Positions 1 through 8,392 are shown, counted from the stretch's first letter. The stretch is 64,000 nt of DNA from an uncultured Christensenella sp. (GCA_910586065.1 CAJUGI010000003.1:72478-136477); one strand, 5' to 3'. The notes: generated from the letters alone by a model not told the origin. Translations and numbers: made by a program.

Positions 1-446
1 CTGGCGCCGTAAAAACCCAAAACCGTTTCGCCGTTTTCGTTTACGCCTATCGGCAGGGCAAGTTTATTGCGGTATCTGTATTCCTCTTCGCACGGCACCG
101 TTATGCCGACGTTAAAATCTATTCCGCCGGTTTTTAAAAGCGAACGCGCAACAAGTTCTCTTTTAAATTCAAGCTGACGGCAATAATTCATATGCTGCAA
201 ATCGCACCCGCCGCATTTATAAAACACGGGGCAAGGCGGATTAACCCGCTCATATGCCGCGTTTAACACTCGTTCAAGCTTTCCGTAAGCACATTTTTTG
301 TCAACCTTTAAAACCTTGAACCGCACCCTTTCACCGACAAGACAAAAAGGCACAAACGCCGTTGTGCCCCCGCATTTTATTATTCCCTCGCCGCAGGTAC
401 CCAGCCCCTCGACAAGTCCTTCATAAGTTTCGTTTTTCTGCAACAT
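1..446 (-). CDS. rlmD: 23S rRNA (uracil-C5)-methyltransferase RlmD/RumA, N-terminal part
   Basis: Partial gene that runs off the window start; the first 148 codons are visible. Residues 1-60 look like a TRAM RNA-binding domain (Gly-rich start, then VGERVRFKVLKV). This is followed by the 4Fe-4S cysteine cluster of the TrmA/RlmD family (CPVFYKCGGCDLQH, C-x5-C-x2-C). The family methylates C5 of a uracil in 23S rRNA (or tRNA for TrmA) with SAM; the Fe-S cluster and bacterial context favour the 23S enzyme. The SAM-binding half lies outside the window. The start follows a frameshifted small gene by 6 bases, so it may be translationally coupled. No strong ribosome site is visible. Confidence 0.88.
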   Translation of the reverse strand, partial: MLQKNETYEGLVEGLGTCGEGIIKCGGTTAFVPFCLVGERVRFKVLKVDKKCAYGKLERVLNAAYERVNPPCPVFYKCGGCDLQHMNYCRQLEFKRELVARSLLKTGGIDFNVGITVPCEEEYRYRNKLALPIGVNENGETVLGFYGA

Positions 447-452
447 AAAAAT

Positions 453-702
453 TCAACAGCTTCCCAAGCCCTCGCAAATTCCCTGTGCGCAACACTCGCA
501 CGTTCCGGCGCAACAGCACTCCTCGCCGAAAGCGACGCCCGTCTGCCGTTTTCTCTCGTTCCGTCCAAACTTTCCGAACACGCCCGCCTTGCGGAATTTC
601 TCCGGCTCGTCAGGTACCCTTTTGTATTCTTCGTTTTCGGGTTCCAGCTTAATTGCCTTTTTCTATAAGTTCTTCCGCGGACAGATTTTCATCCTCTCCC
701 AT
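453..702 (-). pseudogene. Frameshifted small TPR/Cys-rich protein, paralogous to the J-like protein at 1631-2278
   Basis: An ORF starts at 702 (MGEDENLSAEELIEKGN) and stops early at a TAA. If one base is skipped in the GAAAAAGG run, the frame continues as AIKLEPENEEYK and reaches a Cys-rich tail ending CCQ-like (EECCCAGTCECC...LGSC) at 453. The AIKLEPENEEYK stretch matches AIQLEPENQKYK in the intact J-like/TPR protein at 1631-2278, which also ends in a Cys-rich tail. This is therefore a truncated paralogue with a frameshift. A sequencing error or programmed slippage cannot be excluded. It lies 6 bases before rlmD. Confidence 0.6.
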
Positions 703-714
703 ATACCGAAAAAC

Positions 715-1050
715 TCAATCTTTTATTTTCACAAACTTACTAAAATACACATCCGCCGCGCATCTTAAATCTTCCAATATTTTCCATATATCATCCGGCA
801 GATTTTTAATCCGGTAACCGTCTGAAGAATCAAAATGATACGTAAGATGCAACACGGTTTGCAGTTGTATATCCACTATCTTCTGTTCCGTCCCGCGCGA
901 AAAATCGCCGACTTCCGTCAAGGTTTTTATGCTGTTTACCAACTTATTATATTCTTTACGGCAAAACCTGTCCCTTTCGTGCAGATAAAACATAAAACTG
1001 CGGTCCGCGGCATAGTAATTTTTTTTAATAATATACAATGCGTCTTCCAA
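715..1050 (-). CDS. Hypothetical helical protein
   Basis: A 111-residue protein I do not recognise. It begins with a TTG codon (MEDALYIIKK); the stop codon of the upstream membrane gene forms part of its ribosome site AAAAGGTGA. It is rich in charged and aromatic residues, has no signal peptide or membrane segment, and is predicted mostly helical by eye. It belongs to the minus-strand run DUF5685, J-like protein, membrane protein, this gene, frameshifted Cys-rich gene, rlmD, so it is probably cotranscribed. No function is inferred. Confidence 0.6.
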   Translation of the reverse strand: MEDALYIIKKNYYAADRSFMFYLHERDRFCRKEYNKLVNSIKTLTEVGDFSRGTEQKIVDIQLQTVLHLTYHFDSSDGYRIKNLPDDIWKILEDLRCAADVYFSKFVKIKD

Positions 1051-1054
1051 AAGC

Positions 1055-1618
1055 TCACCTTTTAATTTTATATACGAGTCTGTTTACCATTATCTGAACT
1101 TTAAAAATAAGATAGTCGTAAACAAAAAATATAACACTTCCCACAGTAAAAATCAAAAGAAATATGTATTTATTTACAAATTCGTAAATCTCCGCGGGCA
1201 AAAGCGAACCGCCTAACAATCCGTGGAACACAAGGTAATAACCTGCTATCAGCGTTGCGTCGAACCACAGCGCTTTTACAACGAGCGCAAGCCACTTGTT
1301 TATTTTAAATTTCAGTTGCAACATATTAGCTATGGGATGCAACCCGAAAAATATAATAAACGGCACCAGGTCCCAGAATTTTGCCGCCGCGCCCAGAACA
1401 ATAGTCAATATGCACGTTGCGGCGTAAGCAAGAAAGGCGCCCTTAAAAAACTGTTTCGAAAGCGGCAACATAATCGCAAGCACGGCAACAGAATACCCTG
1501 CCGCCGTCAAAGACCCTACTCCCGTCATAATTCCGAGGGGCAACACCGCAACCGCTATCGCGCAGGAAATGCCCGACAGCGCGATTTCAAATGATTTGGA
1601 ATTTTTATCTTTTCCCAT
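1055..1618 (-). CDS. Conserved integral membrane protein
   Basis: A 187-residue protein with about five hydrophobic segments: roughly residues 12-32, 38-56, 60-80, 84-98, 108-130 and 148-170, with short basic loops and a basic C-terminus (RLVYKIKR). No catalytic motif is visible. The general look resembles small substrate-binding membrane components such as ECF S-subunits, but no energy-coupling genes are nearby, so this is not claimed. It follows the J-like gene after 12 bases and is followed by the TTG-initiated hypothetical gene, which fits one operon. Confidence 0.7.
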   Translation of the reverse strand: MGKDKNSKSFEIALSGISCAIAVAVLPLGIMTGVGSLTAAGYSVAVLAIMLPLSKQFFKGAFLAYAATCILTIVLGAAAKFWDLVPFIIFFGLHPIANMLQLKFKINKWLALVVKALWFDATLIAGYYLVFHGLLGGSLLPAEIYEFVNKYIFLLIFTVGSVIFFVYDYLIFKVQIMVNRLVYKIKR

Positions 1619-1630
1619 TTAACCGCCGGA

Positions 1631-2278
1631 TTAACGGCAACAGCCGGAGCATCCGTCGCACAGACAGGATATGCACATATACGTATAGCAACAATCCAGA
1701 CACGAAGCGCAGAAGTTTCCGCCCATCTGGTTGTCATCCCTTGCTCCGTTCATCTGCTGTCCCTGATACGCCGAATTATAACCGTTCGGGTTCGCGTTCT
1801 GTCTCTCGCCGCCGGCCGCGTCGTAATTTATTTTATCGTTTAACTTTTTATACGCTTCTTTATACTTCTGGTTTTCGGGTTCAAGCTGAATCGCTATTTC
1901 AAGCTGCTTCTTACTCTCGTTCATCCAGTTCTTGCGGTAAAAGACAACGCTCTGCAAATAGTGCCACTGTCCTCCGCGTTCGTTAAAACTGTCTAAAACA
2001 CGTTGAGCTTCCTGAATATTTCCGTCACGGAGATATCCTTCAACCTGCTCGTATAAATCGCCGCCCGAAAAAGACGCCGTACTCTCGTTCATTTCGCCGA
2101 TAAGCTCCGAATACGCAACTTCGATTTTTGTCAGCATTTTAGCGGCGTTGTTACCTGCTTCGCCGTCCATAAACCGCTCTTCCAAATACTTGGCTTTAAG
2201 CGTTTCATAAGCGCTTTTAATGTCCTCTTCGGTTGCTCCTTCCGAAAGTCCTAAAATTTCAAGATTCTTTTTGTTCAT
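1631..2278 (-). CDS. J-domain-like / TPR protein with Cys-rich tail
   Basis: A 215-residue protein. Residues 1-60 resemble a J domain (LEILGLSEGATEEDIKSAY...), but the HPD tripeptide needed to stimulate Hsp70 is missing, so it is J-like rather than a proven co-chaperone. Residues 75-150 form TPR-like helices (YLRDGNIQEAQRVLDS, QLEIAIQLEPENQKYKEAY). A Q/N/G-rich linker leads to a tail with about ten cysteines (FCASCLDCCYTYMC...GCC), which could bind metal. The ribosome site AAAAGGAGAG is strong. The start overlaps the end of the DUF5685 gene by 20 bases, indicating coupling. J-like proteins next to DUF5685 are a recurring pair in Clostridia. Confidence 0.8.
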   Translation of the reverse strand: MNKKNLEILGLSEGATEEDIKSAYETLKAKYLEERFMDGEAGNNAAKMLTKIEVAYSELIGEMNESTASFSGGDLYEQVEGYLRDGNIQEAQRVLDSFNERGGQWHYLQSVVFYRKNWMNESKKQLEIAIQLEPENQKYKEAYKKLNDKINYDAAGGERQNANPNGYNSAYQGQQMNGARDDNQMGGNFCASCLDCCYTYMCISCLCDGCSGCCR

Positions 2279-3152
2279 GTTTCTCTCCTTTTTTGCCGCC
2301 CTTACATTTTGCGCAACCGCCGTAAAAAAGCGTTCTGGTTTTAAGCGGTATCCCGCGAAGAATTATATTGTCCGTCAAATCGTGGTTGAAATTGAATTTT
2401 ATTTTAAACAAATTATCCCGCATCTCGGCAAACAGTATATCGAATATAAAGGTAAGCTCCTTTTCACCCTTTTTAACCGCTTCCGCCTTGCACTTTTCGC
2501 CGTAAACGTTAAACAAAACGTTATACTTGCCTTTTTTTACGTCCTTGTCGTAATCGTCCAGCGCGTCTATTAAATAAACCCACTTGCCAATCGCATAAAA
2601 AAGATTTTCCGTCGCCGCGTTGGAAAATTCCTTTAAAACCACTTTGGAAATATCTCTCAGCATATTTGCCGAAGGCTCCGCCGCCATATCTATAACCACG
2701 CAATTTGCCTTTTCAAGCTTAGCCTGCTCTTCGGTCTGTCTTTTAATAATTTCCGCAATTTCAGGAAATTTTTTCAGCGTTTTTTTGTAACCTTTTTTGT
2801 AAAGGTGCCGCAATATCCCCTTTTTATCGCCGTCCGCCTTGTCGTCGCAAAGCTTAAAATAGGCAAGGGCGGTATTCACGCACCCCAACGCCACGGTGGT
2901 TTCATCCGCCGCCGCAATCGGCCGCTTTTTTATAAGGTGCAAAAAACAACGCGCTCTCTCTATTTTTACGTCCTCACCCTTAATGTTATGAACGAGCGCC
3001 GACATAAAAGCCACGTCATAAGTAAGCGCCGTTCTCGCAGCCAAACCGCAACCCGCGCCTATGCCCTTGCAAAGTCCGCAATAAAGGGATTTATATAAAG
3101 TTTCGTCCTTTTTAAACAAATAAGGCGTGTCCGGTGAAATATATCCAAACAT
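2259..3152 (-). CDS. DUF5685 family protein
   Basis: A 297-residue soluble protein. The N-terminus (MFGYISPDTPYLFKKDE, then LYCGLCKGIGAGCG) and the C-terminal CAKCKGGKKG give paired Cys motifs that could bind a metal. An acidic DALDDYDKDVKKGKYN stretch sits near residue 200 and resembles acidic metal-binding helices. The features match the Clostridial DUF5685 family, which has no established reaction. The start codon overlaps the trpS stop as TAATG. The 3' end overlaps the J-like gene. The three genes trpS-DUF5685-J-like are probably one transcript. Confidence 0.75.
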   Translation of the reverse strand: MFGYISPDTPYLFKKDETLYKSLYCGLCKGIGAGCGLAARTALTYDVAFMSALVHNIKGEDVKIERARCFLHLIKKRPIAAADETTVALGCVNTALAYFKLCDDKADGDKKGILRHLYKKGYKKTLKKFPEIAEIIKRQTEEQAKLEKANCVVIDMAAEPSANMLRDISKVVLKEFSNAATENLFYAIGKWVYLIDALDDYDKDVKKGKYNVLFNVYGEKCKAEAVKKGEKELTFIFDILFAEMRDNLFKIKFNFNHDLTDNIILRGIPLKTRTLFYGGCAKCKGGKKGEKHEQKES

Positions 3153-4153
3153 TAAATCTGATAAAACCCTATTTTCTTATAAACCTTGCTCAAAGTCTTT
3201 CCCGCGCGGAAAGCGGCTTTCTCCGCCCCCGCCTTTAAAACTCCGTTCAAATAATCTTTGTCCGCAAGCAGTTTAGCCTGTTCGCGCTGAATGGGCGCAA
3301 GCTTATCCGCAACGACTTCGCCCACGGCAAGCTTAAATTCGCCGTAACCCTTGCCGGCGAAATCCGCCTCCGCCTCCGCTATACTCTTTTCGGAAAAAAC
3401 CGAATATATAGAAAGCAGATTGCTTACTCCCGGCTTGTTTTCGGGGTCGAACTTAACTTGCGCATCGCTGTCGGTTACCGCGCGTTTAAACTTTCTTAAA
3501 ACCGTATCCCTGTCGTCGTTTAAAAATACCGAACCGTTCGGGTTTTCAGCCGATTTAGACATTTTTTTCGCCGGCTCCAACAAATCGCAAATTTTTGCCC
3601 CCACCTTCATATACAGCGCTTCGGGTACCTTAAACGTAGGAGTATAAGCGTTGTTAAACCGCTGCGCAATGTCCCGCGCAATTTCAACGTGTTGCCGCTG
3701 GTCAAGCCCCACGGGCACCAAATCGGTTTGATAAAGCAAAATATCCGCCGCCATCAAAACGGGATAATCCATAAGCCCCATATTGATATTGTCCGCGTGC
3801 CTCGCCGCTTTATCCTTAAACTGCGTCATCCGCTCCATTTCGCCCACATAAGTAAACGTGTTCAAAACCCAGCAAAGCTCCGCGTGCTCGTGCACGTGCG
3901 ACTGCACATATAACGCGCACTTTTCGGGGTCAACACCGCAAGCAATATAAAGCGCGACAAGCTCCAAAGTCCTCTGTCTTAACTCCGCGGGGTTTTGCCT
4001 CACGGTAATGGCGTGCATATTCGCCACCGCAAAAAAGCAGTCGTAACCGTTCTGCAGCGAAACCCAGTTTTTAATGGGTCCTATATAATTGCCTATGGTT
4101 AATTTATTTGTCGGCTGAACCGCCGAATATAACACCGCTTTATTCTCTTCCAT
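3152..4153 (-). CDS. trpS: Tryptophanyl-tRNA synthetase
   Basis: A 333-residue class I aminoacyl-tRNA synthetase of the bacterial TrpRS type, charging tRNA-Trp in the cytoplasm. The HIGH-equivalent is TIGNYIG at residues 19-25, the KMSKS loop is KKMSKSAENP near residue 195, and the typical PTNKLTIGNY, YPVLMAADILLY and VPVGLDQRQHVE blocks are present. Length is normal. It heads a short operon with DUF5685 and the J-like protein. The 500-base upstream region holds a terminator-like hairpin (4387-4415) but no T-box sequence, so attenuation by another route is possible. Confidence 0.97.
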   Translation of the reverse strand: MEENKAVLYSAVQPTNKLTIGNYIGPIKNWVSLQNGYDCFFAVANMHAITVRQNPAELRQRTLELVALYIACGVDPEKCALYVQSHVHEHAELCWVLNTFTYVGEMERMTQFKDKAARHADNINMGLMDYPVLMAADILLYQTDLVPVGLDQRQHVEIARDIAQRFNNAYTPTFKVPEALYMKVGAKICDLLEPAKKMSKSAENPNGSVFLNDDRDTVLRKFKRAVTDSDAQVKFDPENKPGVSNLLSIYSVFSEKSIAEAEADFAGKGYGEFKLAVGEVVADKLAPIQREQAKLLADKDYLNGVLKAGAEKAAFRAGKTLSKVYKKIGFYQI

Positions 4154-4174
4154 AATTAAATACCGACCTTAAAA

Positions 4175-4290
4175 ATGCAGAAAAGCAAGCAATACGATGC
4201 GAACGAGAAAAATCCGGATGAGTTTCTTTTGGCGCAATTAAACAAAGCGTTGCGCCGCTTATATGCATTTTTAGACTTACTACGGATAAA
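4175..4290. repeat. Intergenic repeat-like segment shared with 6778-6922
   Basis: Upstream of trpS. It contains AGCAAGCAA near 4185 and a TTGCGCCGCTTATATGC stretch near 4249-4266. Both blocks recur in the same order in the gap at 6778-6922. The middle parts differ, so this looks like a degraded member of a dispersed intergenic repeat. The remaining part of the gap (4291-4380 and 4417-4600) shows no convincing gene. Confidence 0.35.
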
Positions 4291-4380
4291 TAATAACATA
4301 TCCCCGACCAAAAAGCAAAGTATTTTTATAAATTACCGCCACAATCACAAAACTTGCCGATGTTATACACAATTCAATCA

Positions 4381-4415
4381 CAAAAACGCGGCGCGGACAA
4401 ACCATCCGCGCCGCC
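4381..4415 (-). terminator. Terminator-like hairpin between thrC and trpS
   Basis: A perfect 10-bp stem (4388-4397 with 4405-4414), 7-base loop, then GTTTTTG on the minus strand. thrC already has its own terminator 200 bases upstream, so this second one lies in the trpS leader and could be an attenuator. No T-box or Trp-rich leader peptide is visible. Confidence 0.6.
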
Positions 4416-4604
4416 CGCAAGCTTTTTCAATTCGCTTTTAAACTTAACCCAAATCACCTTCAGTCTCTTTAAAAATTTAACGTCTTTACGCAACGGTTAC
4501 GCAACGCATATTAAATTTTTTGCCCGCCCGTTTTGAAAACTTATGCAAAATCGCCGATTATTACGGCGAAAATTCCGATTTTTTAACTGGTAAAAAAGAA
4601 GAAT

Positions 4605-4637
4605 AAAAAACCACCCCGCGCTGTTTGCGCGGGGCGG
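4605..4637 (-). terminator. Rho-independent terminator of thrC
   Basis: An 11-bp GC stem (4611-4621 with 4627-4637), 5-base loop, followed on the minus strand by TTTTTT. It lies 20 bases after the thrC stop. Confidence 0.9.
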
Positions 4638-4657
4638 TTCGTTTTATAAAAAAATCT

Positions 4658-6136
4658 TTATTTCACAAATTCAAGAACTTCTTCAAACAGCTTTTTCTTG
4701 TCGGCAACGCGCGTAAACCGCGGCTCCTTATCCCTTAATTCTTTTAAGCACTTTGGCACCGCCATTGCCGTTGCCGCGTGCAAACGCTTAATTCCCTTAA
4801 AGCTGTCCTTAACGTCGTTGCCGGTAACGGCGTATAAAACGTCCTGCGGAAATTTATAAGGATTCGCCGTAGAAACTATTACCATCTTAGTTTCGTCCTT
4901 TTTGTGCTTTTCAAACCAGTCCACGGCAACCTTCATTGCGCAACCCGTATGCGTGTCCATCGTGTAACCAACGTCGCAGAACACGTCGTACATCGCCTCC
5001 ACGCATCCCTCTTCGTCTGCAAATCCTCCGTCGAAAGTTTCCTGTATTTCTTTCAGTTCTTCCGCCGTCAGTTCATATCTGCCGTCCTTTTTCAAATCTT
5101 CCATACGCTTTTTAATGAGTTTTGCGTTCCTGCCCGAAACTTCGTATAACAGTCTTTCCAGATTAGATGAAACGAGAATATCCATAGAGGGCGAAGTCGT
5201 TTTATAAAACTCGCGGTTAACGTCGTAAACGCCCGTAGCCAAAAAATCGGTCAAAATTTTATTTTCGTTTGAAGCGCAGTGCAGGCGTCTAACCGGCAAG
5301 CCCATCTTTTTTGCATAATAGGCGGCAAGAATATTGCCGAAGTTCCCCGTGGGCACGCAAAAATCTATTTCCTCGCCGTACTCTATCTGCCCCGAAGAGA
5401 GCAAATCCAGATAAGACGAAAAGTAATATGCAATCTGCGGCGCAAGTCTGCCGAAGTTAATCGAGTTAGCCGAAGAAAGCACCGTGTTGTGCTCTTTAAG
5501 CGTTGCGGCGTACTCCTCGCTTGAAAAAATCTTTTTAACCGCCGTCTGGCAGTCGTCAAAGTTTCCGCGCACGGCAACCACGTTTACGTTGTTTCCCTCC
5601 TGCGTGCACATCTGCAGCTTCTGCATTTTGGAAACGCCTTCCGAGGGATAAAACACCATTACTTTAACGCCCTTCGCGTCCTTAAAGCCTTCCAAAGCCG
5701 CCTTTCCGGTATCGCCCGAGGTTGCCACAAGCACCAGAACGTCCTCTTTAATGCCGCAAATTTCACATCCCTTTTTAAGCAAATGGGGCAACACGGTCAG
5801 CGCCATATCCTTAAAAGCACAGGTGGGTCCGTGCCATAATTCAAGCATATAAACGCCGTCGTCCAGTCTTACAAGCGGCGCGGGGTCGCCCTCAAACTTA
5901 GAATAAGCGTTCTCGCACGCAGACAAAAGCTCTTTTTCGTCGTATTCGTCAAAAAAGGTTTTAAGTATCTTCGCCGCGCGTTCGGGATAGCTCATTTCAA
6001 GCATAGCGTCCATATCCTCTTTGGTAACCGCGGGGAATTTTTCGGGCACAAAAAGTCCGCCGTCATCCGCAAGCCCTTTAACAACCGCCTGCGCGCCGGT
6101 TACCTTTTCGCCCCCTCTGGTGCTTAAAAACTTCAT
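4658..6136 (-). CDS. thrC: Threonine synthase
   Basis: A 492-residue PLP enzyme that converts O-phosphohomoserine to threonine. It starts MKFLSTRGGEKVTGAQAV, typical of the family N-terminus. The PLP lysine lies in GPTCAFKDMAL (near residue 105) and the phosphate-binding loop is in VATSGDTGKAAL. The later NFGNILAAYYAKKMGLP and TANPYKFP blocks are also typical. An upstream in-frame ATG at 6163 would add 9 residues, but AAAGGAG is correctly spaced only for the ATG at 6136, so that start is chosen. It sits between two terminators and is probably transcribed alone. Confidence 0.95.
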   Translation of the reverse strand: MKFLSTRGGEKVTGAQAVVKGLADDGGLFVPEKFPAVTKEDMDAMLEMSYPERAAKILKTFFDEYDEKELLSACENAYSKFEGDPAPLVRLDDGVYMLELWHGPTCAFKDMALTVLPHLLKKGCEICGIKEDVLVLVATSGDTGKAALEGFKDAKGVKVMVFYPSEGVSKMQKLQMCTQEGNNVNVVAVRGNFDDCQTAVKKIFSSEEYAATLKEHNTVLSSANSINFGRLAPQIAYYFSSYLDLLSSGQIEYGEEIDFCVPTGNFGNILAAYYAKKMGLPVRRLHCASNENKILTDFLATGVYDVNREFYKTTSPSMDILVSSNLERLLYEVSGRNAKLIKKRMEDLKKDGRYELTAEELKEIQETFDGGFADEEGCVEAMYDVFCDVGYTMDTHTGCAMKVAVDWFEKHKKDETKMVIVSTANPYKFPQDVLYAVTGNDVKDSFKGIKRLHAATAMAVPKCLKELRDKEPRFTRVADKKKLFEEVLEFVK

Positions 6137-6202
6137 AATGACTTCTCCTTTAACAAACCGCAACTAACCAAACGCATAATCTTATATGCGTTTTATTTAA
6201 AA

Positions 6203-6232
6203 AACGGCGGCACAAAAAACCTGCGCCGCCGT
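6203..6232 (-). terminator. Terminator after the P-loop gene
   Basis: An 8-bp GCCGCC stem (6204-6211 with 6225-6232) followed by TTTTTT on the minus strand, just after the stop of the gene at 6249-6656. It separates that gene from thrC. Confidence 0.8.
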
Positions 6233-6248
6233 AAAGAAAATTCAAATC

Positions 6249-6656
6249 TTATACGTACTTCTTAACGAAATCGGGAAGGTCTTTTAATTCCCCGCTGCAC
6301 GTAATGGTAATGGTTATTTTGTTTTCGTTTGAAATTTTATCGAGCATATAGAAAATGCCCGCCAAATCCTTTAATTCTTTGCCCGCAATGCGCGCAATAC
6401 CGTCTATGTAAATATACTCGTGGTCCCCGTTGCAAGCCGCCACGCCCTTAATAAATCCGCAAAGCGCGTCCTCGCCGGCAACCGCCCAGTCAGAAACGTC
6501 TATAAAGCGGATAGCATGGTTAACCGAAAGTCTGCAACGGCTGTTATCGGTAACAAATACGCTCAAACCCTTGGCGTCCTGCGCTGTTGCATTCGCTTCG
6601 TCAATAATTTTTTTCGTCTTGCCGGTTCCTTTAGGTCCGTAAATTATTTTTATCAT
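6249..6656 (-). CDS. Small P-loop ATP-binding protein
   Basis: A 135-residue protein starting MIKIIYGPKGTGKT, a Walker A motif at residues 7-14. A hydrophobic strand ending in Asp (YIYIDGIARI, near residue 85) could be Walker B. The protein is short for a full AAA domain, and no second domain is present. The start at 6656 is preferred over the upstream ATG at 6674 because AGGAGG is spaced correctly for it. Its own terminator follows. The role is unknown; it could be a nucleotide-dependent accessory protein. Confidence 0.75.
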   Translation of the reverse strand: MIKIIYGPKGTGKTKKIIDEANATAQDAKGLSVFVTDNSRCRLSVNHAIRFIDVSDWAVAGEDALCGFIKGVAACNGDHEYIYIDGIARIAGKELKDLAGIFYMLDKISNENKITITITCSGELKDLPDFVKKYV

Positions 6657-6777
6657 TGAAAGTCCTCCTGTCAAGTATTATACTTGGTTTCTACTATATT
6701 TTATCAGTAAATGAAAGGAATTTCAATACATAACGCAAAATTTTTTTTAAAATTTTAATAATTGTAACTTACTGTCA

Positions 6778-6922
6778 TTGCGGGAACATACCCCGTACAA
6801 CCTGAAACGCGAAGAAGCAAGCAAGACAAGGCGGGCGGGCATTTTCAAGGGGAGTTTACTAAGCCGTAAACAACCCGAAGAAAAGCGCAGCTCAACGCAG
6901 TATTGCGCCGCTTATACGCGTT
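6778..6922. repeat. Intergenic repeat-like element
   Basis: A gap of about 250 bases between the aminotransferase and the P-loop gene. It contains AAGCAAGCAAGACAAGG, a GGCGGGCGGGCATTTTC stretch, an AGTTTACTAAGCCGTAAAC imperfect inverted repeat near 6853, and ends TTGCGCCGCTTATACGC. The first and last blocks recur upstream of trpS (4175-4290). The region 6675-6777 looks like an AT-rich promoter region for the P-loop gene. Confidence 0.45.
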
Positions 6923-8125
6923 TTACTTACATTCTTTGGCAAATGCCGCAATTCTCTCCAATCCCTCCAGCATATCCGCCGTCGAAAGCGCATAAGAAAG
7001 GCGCACCGCGTCGTCGTCGCCGAAACATACTCCGGGGGTTGCGGCAACTTTTTCGTGCGTAAGCAAAAGGTCGGCAACGTCCATACTTCCGCGTATTTTA
7101 ACCCCGCGATAAGTCTTTCCGTAAAGATTGTCGCACAAAAGCATAACGTAAAACGCGCCGTCCGGCTTAACGTAATCCAACCCCAACGGCTTCATTTCGT
7201 CCAGCTTTTCAAGCATCTTTTCGCGCCGCCTGCCAAACGCTTTAAGCATCTCTTTCATCGGCTTATCGTCACCCTGCAAAGCCGCAATCGCCGCATACTG
7301 GGTCATCGTGTTCACGTTCGAGGTGGAATGGCTCTGAAAAGAAGCAATCGCCTTAGCAACGTTCGCGGGCGCCGCAAGGTAGCCAAGCCTCCACCCCGTC
7401 ATGGCATAGCTCTTCGAAACGCCGTTAATAACAATCGTCCGCTCCTTCAGCTCGGGCGAAACGTTTGCAATCGAAAAATGCGTTTCCCCGCCGTAAATCA
7501 GCTTTTCGTAAATTTCGTCCGCAAGCACAACAAGGTTATATCTTTCGCACACGTCCGCAATATCGCGTATTTCCTTTTCGGTGTAAACCGCGCCCGTCGG
7601 GTTGCACGGACTGTTGAAAATCAGCATCTTAGTGTGCGGCGTAATCATATTTTCAATCTGCGCCGCGGTAACTTTATAACCGTGCCTTGCCTTCGCCATA
7701 ACGAAAACGGGCACGCCTCCGCAGCTTTTAACCACTTCGGGATAAGTCAGCCAATAAGGTTTGGGAATAAGAACTTCGTCGCCCTCGTTTATCACGGCGA
7801 ATACAGCGTTGAAAATGGAGTGCTTCGCCCCGTTCGAAACAATAATCTGCGACGGCTCGTAATCCAGCCCGTTGTCGTCTTTAAGCTTTTTGCAAATGGC
7901 TTTTTTAAGCTCGGGCAGTCCCGCCGCCGCCACGTATTTGGTGTAACCTTTATCAAGCGCGTCCTTCGCCGCGTCAACGATATGCGCGGGAGTGTTAAAA
8001 TCAGGCTCGCCGACGCCGAAGTTAATAACCTTCTCTCCCGCCGCCTTCAATTCGTTCGCCTTTGCCGATATCGCCAGCGTCATACTCGGCGCAATCGCCT
8101 TAATCCTCTCCGAAACTTCAATCAT
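6923..8125 (-). CDS. PLP-dependent aminotransferase, aspartate aminotransferase type
   Basis: A 400-residue class I/II aminotransferase. Typical blocks: VINFGVGEPDFNTP near residue 35, PCNPTG near residue 170, ADEIYEKLIYGG, and the PLP lysine in NGVSKSYAMTGWRLGYLAAP near residue 235. These match the Clostridial/Bacillus AspB subfamily, which moves amino groups between aspartate and 2-oxoglutarate; other acceptors cannot be excluded. The ribosome site GAAAGGAG is strong. It is preceded by a structured leader or small RNA with its own strong promoter (8185-8421), which may control it. Confidence 0.92.
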   Translation of the reverse strand: MIEVSERIKAIAPSMTLAISAKANELKAAGEKVINFGVGEPDFNTPAHIVDAAKDALDKGYTKYVAAAGLPELKKAICKKLKDDNGLDYEPSQIIVSNGAKHSIFNAVFAVINEGDEVLIPKPYWLTYPEVVKSCGGVPVFVMAKARHGYKVTAAQIENMITPHTKMLIFNSPCNPTGAVYTEKEIRDIADVCERYNLVVLADEIYEKLIYGGETHFSIANVSPELKERTIVINGVSKSYAMTGWRLGYLAAPANVAKAIASFQSHSTSNVNTMTQYAAIAALQGDDKPMKEMLKAFGRRREKMLEKLDEMKPLGLDYVKPDGAFYVMLLCDNLYGKTYRGVKIRGSMDVADLLLTHEKVAATPGVCFGDDDAVRLSYALSTADMLEGLERIAAFAKECK

Positions 8126-8184
8126 CGTATGTTCTCCTTTCGCAAAAGTTTTTGCATCTATTAGCTACAATTATTTAAGCTTAC

Positions 8185-8386
8185 TATAAGCAAAGCGTCG
8201 CTTTGCTCGCACGCCTATTCTGCAGCTGAAAACTTTTGCGGTTTTCAGGGCTTCCCGCCCTCTTTGTGCAGTTTTAAGAGCAAACCTGTTTATTTAATTG
8301 CACAAATTCACCCGCGGTCAGCCGCAAGTATACGCAAATAGGGTTGCGCATACTTGCGGAGGGAAACCCTCCTTGCGCCGTTTATT
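8185..8386 (-). ncRNA. Candidate structured RNA or long structured leader
   Basis: About 200 bases with no ORF but dense pairing on the minus strand. Hairpins seen: GGAGGG-TTT-CCCTCC (8358-8372), a 15-bp stem around ACTTGCG (about 8322-8358), TTTGTGCA pairing with TGCACAAA (8263-8306), GGGC/GCCC (8248-8260), CTGAAAAC with GTTTTCAG (8226-8248), and GCAAAGCG with CGCTTTGC (8189-8205). It starts just after a consensus promoter. It could be a stand-alone RNA (raiA-like or another Clostridial motif) or the 5' leader of the aminotransferase, since no terminator separates them. I cannot assign a family. Confidence 0.5.
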
Positions 8387-8392
8387 AATTAA

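Noticed and set aside
4154..4657. T-box riboswitch upstream of trpS
   Set aside because: No T-box core sequence (AGGGTGGNACCGCG-like) was found on the minus strand in this gap.
7055..8164. Long plus-strand ORF of 369 codons opposite the aminotransferase
   Set aside because: Antisense shadow of a clear aminotransferase gene. It is Arg/His/Asn-rich and has no recognisable domain.
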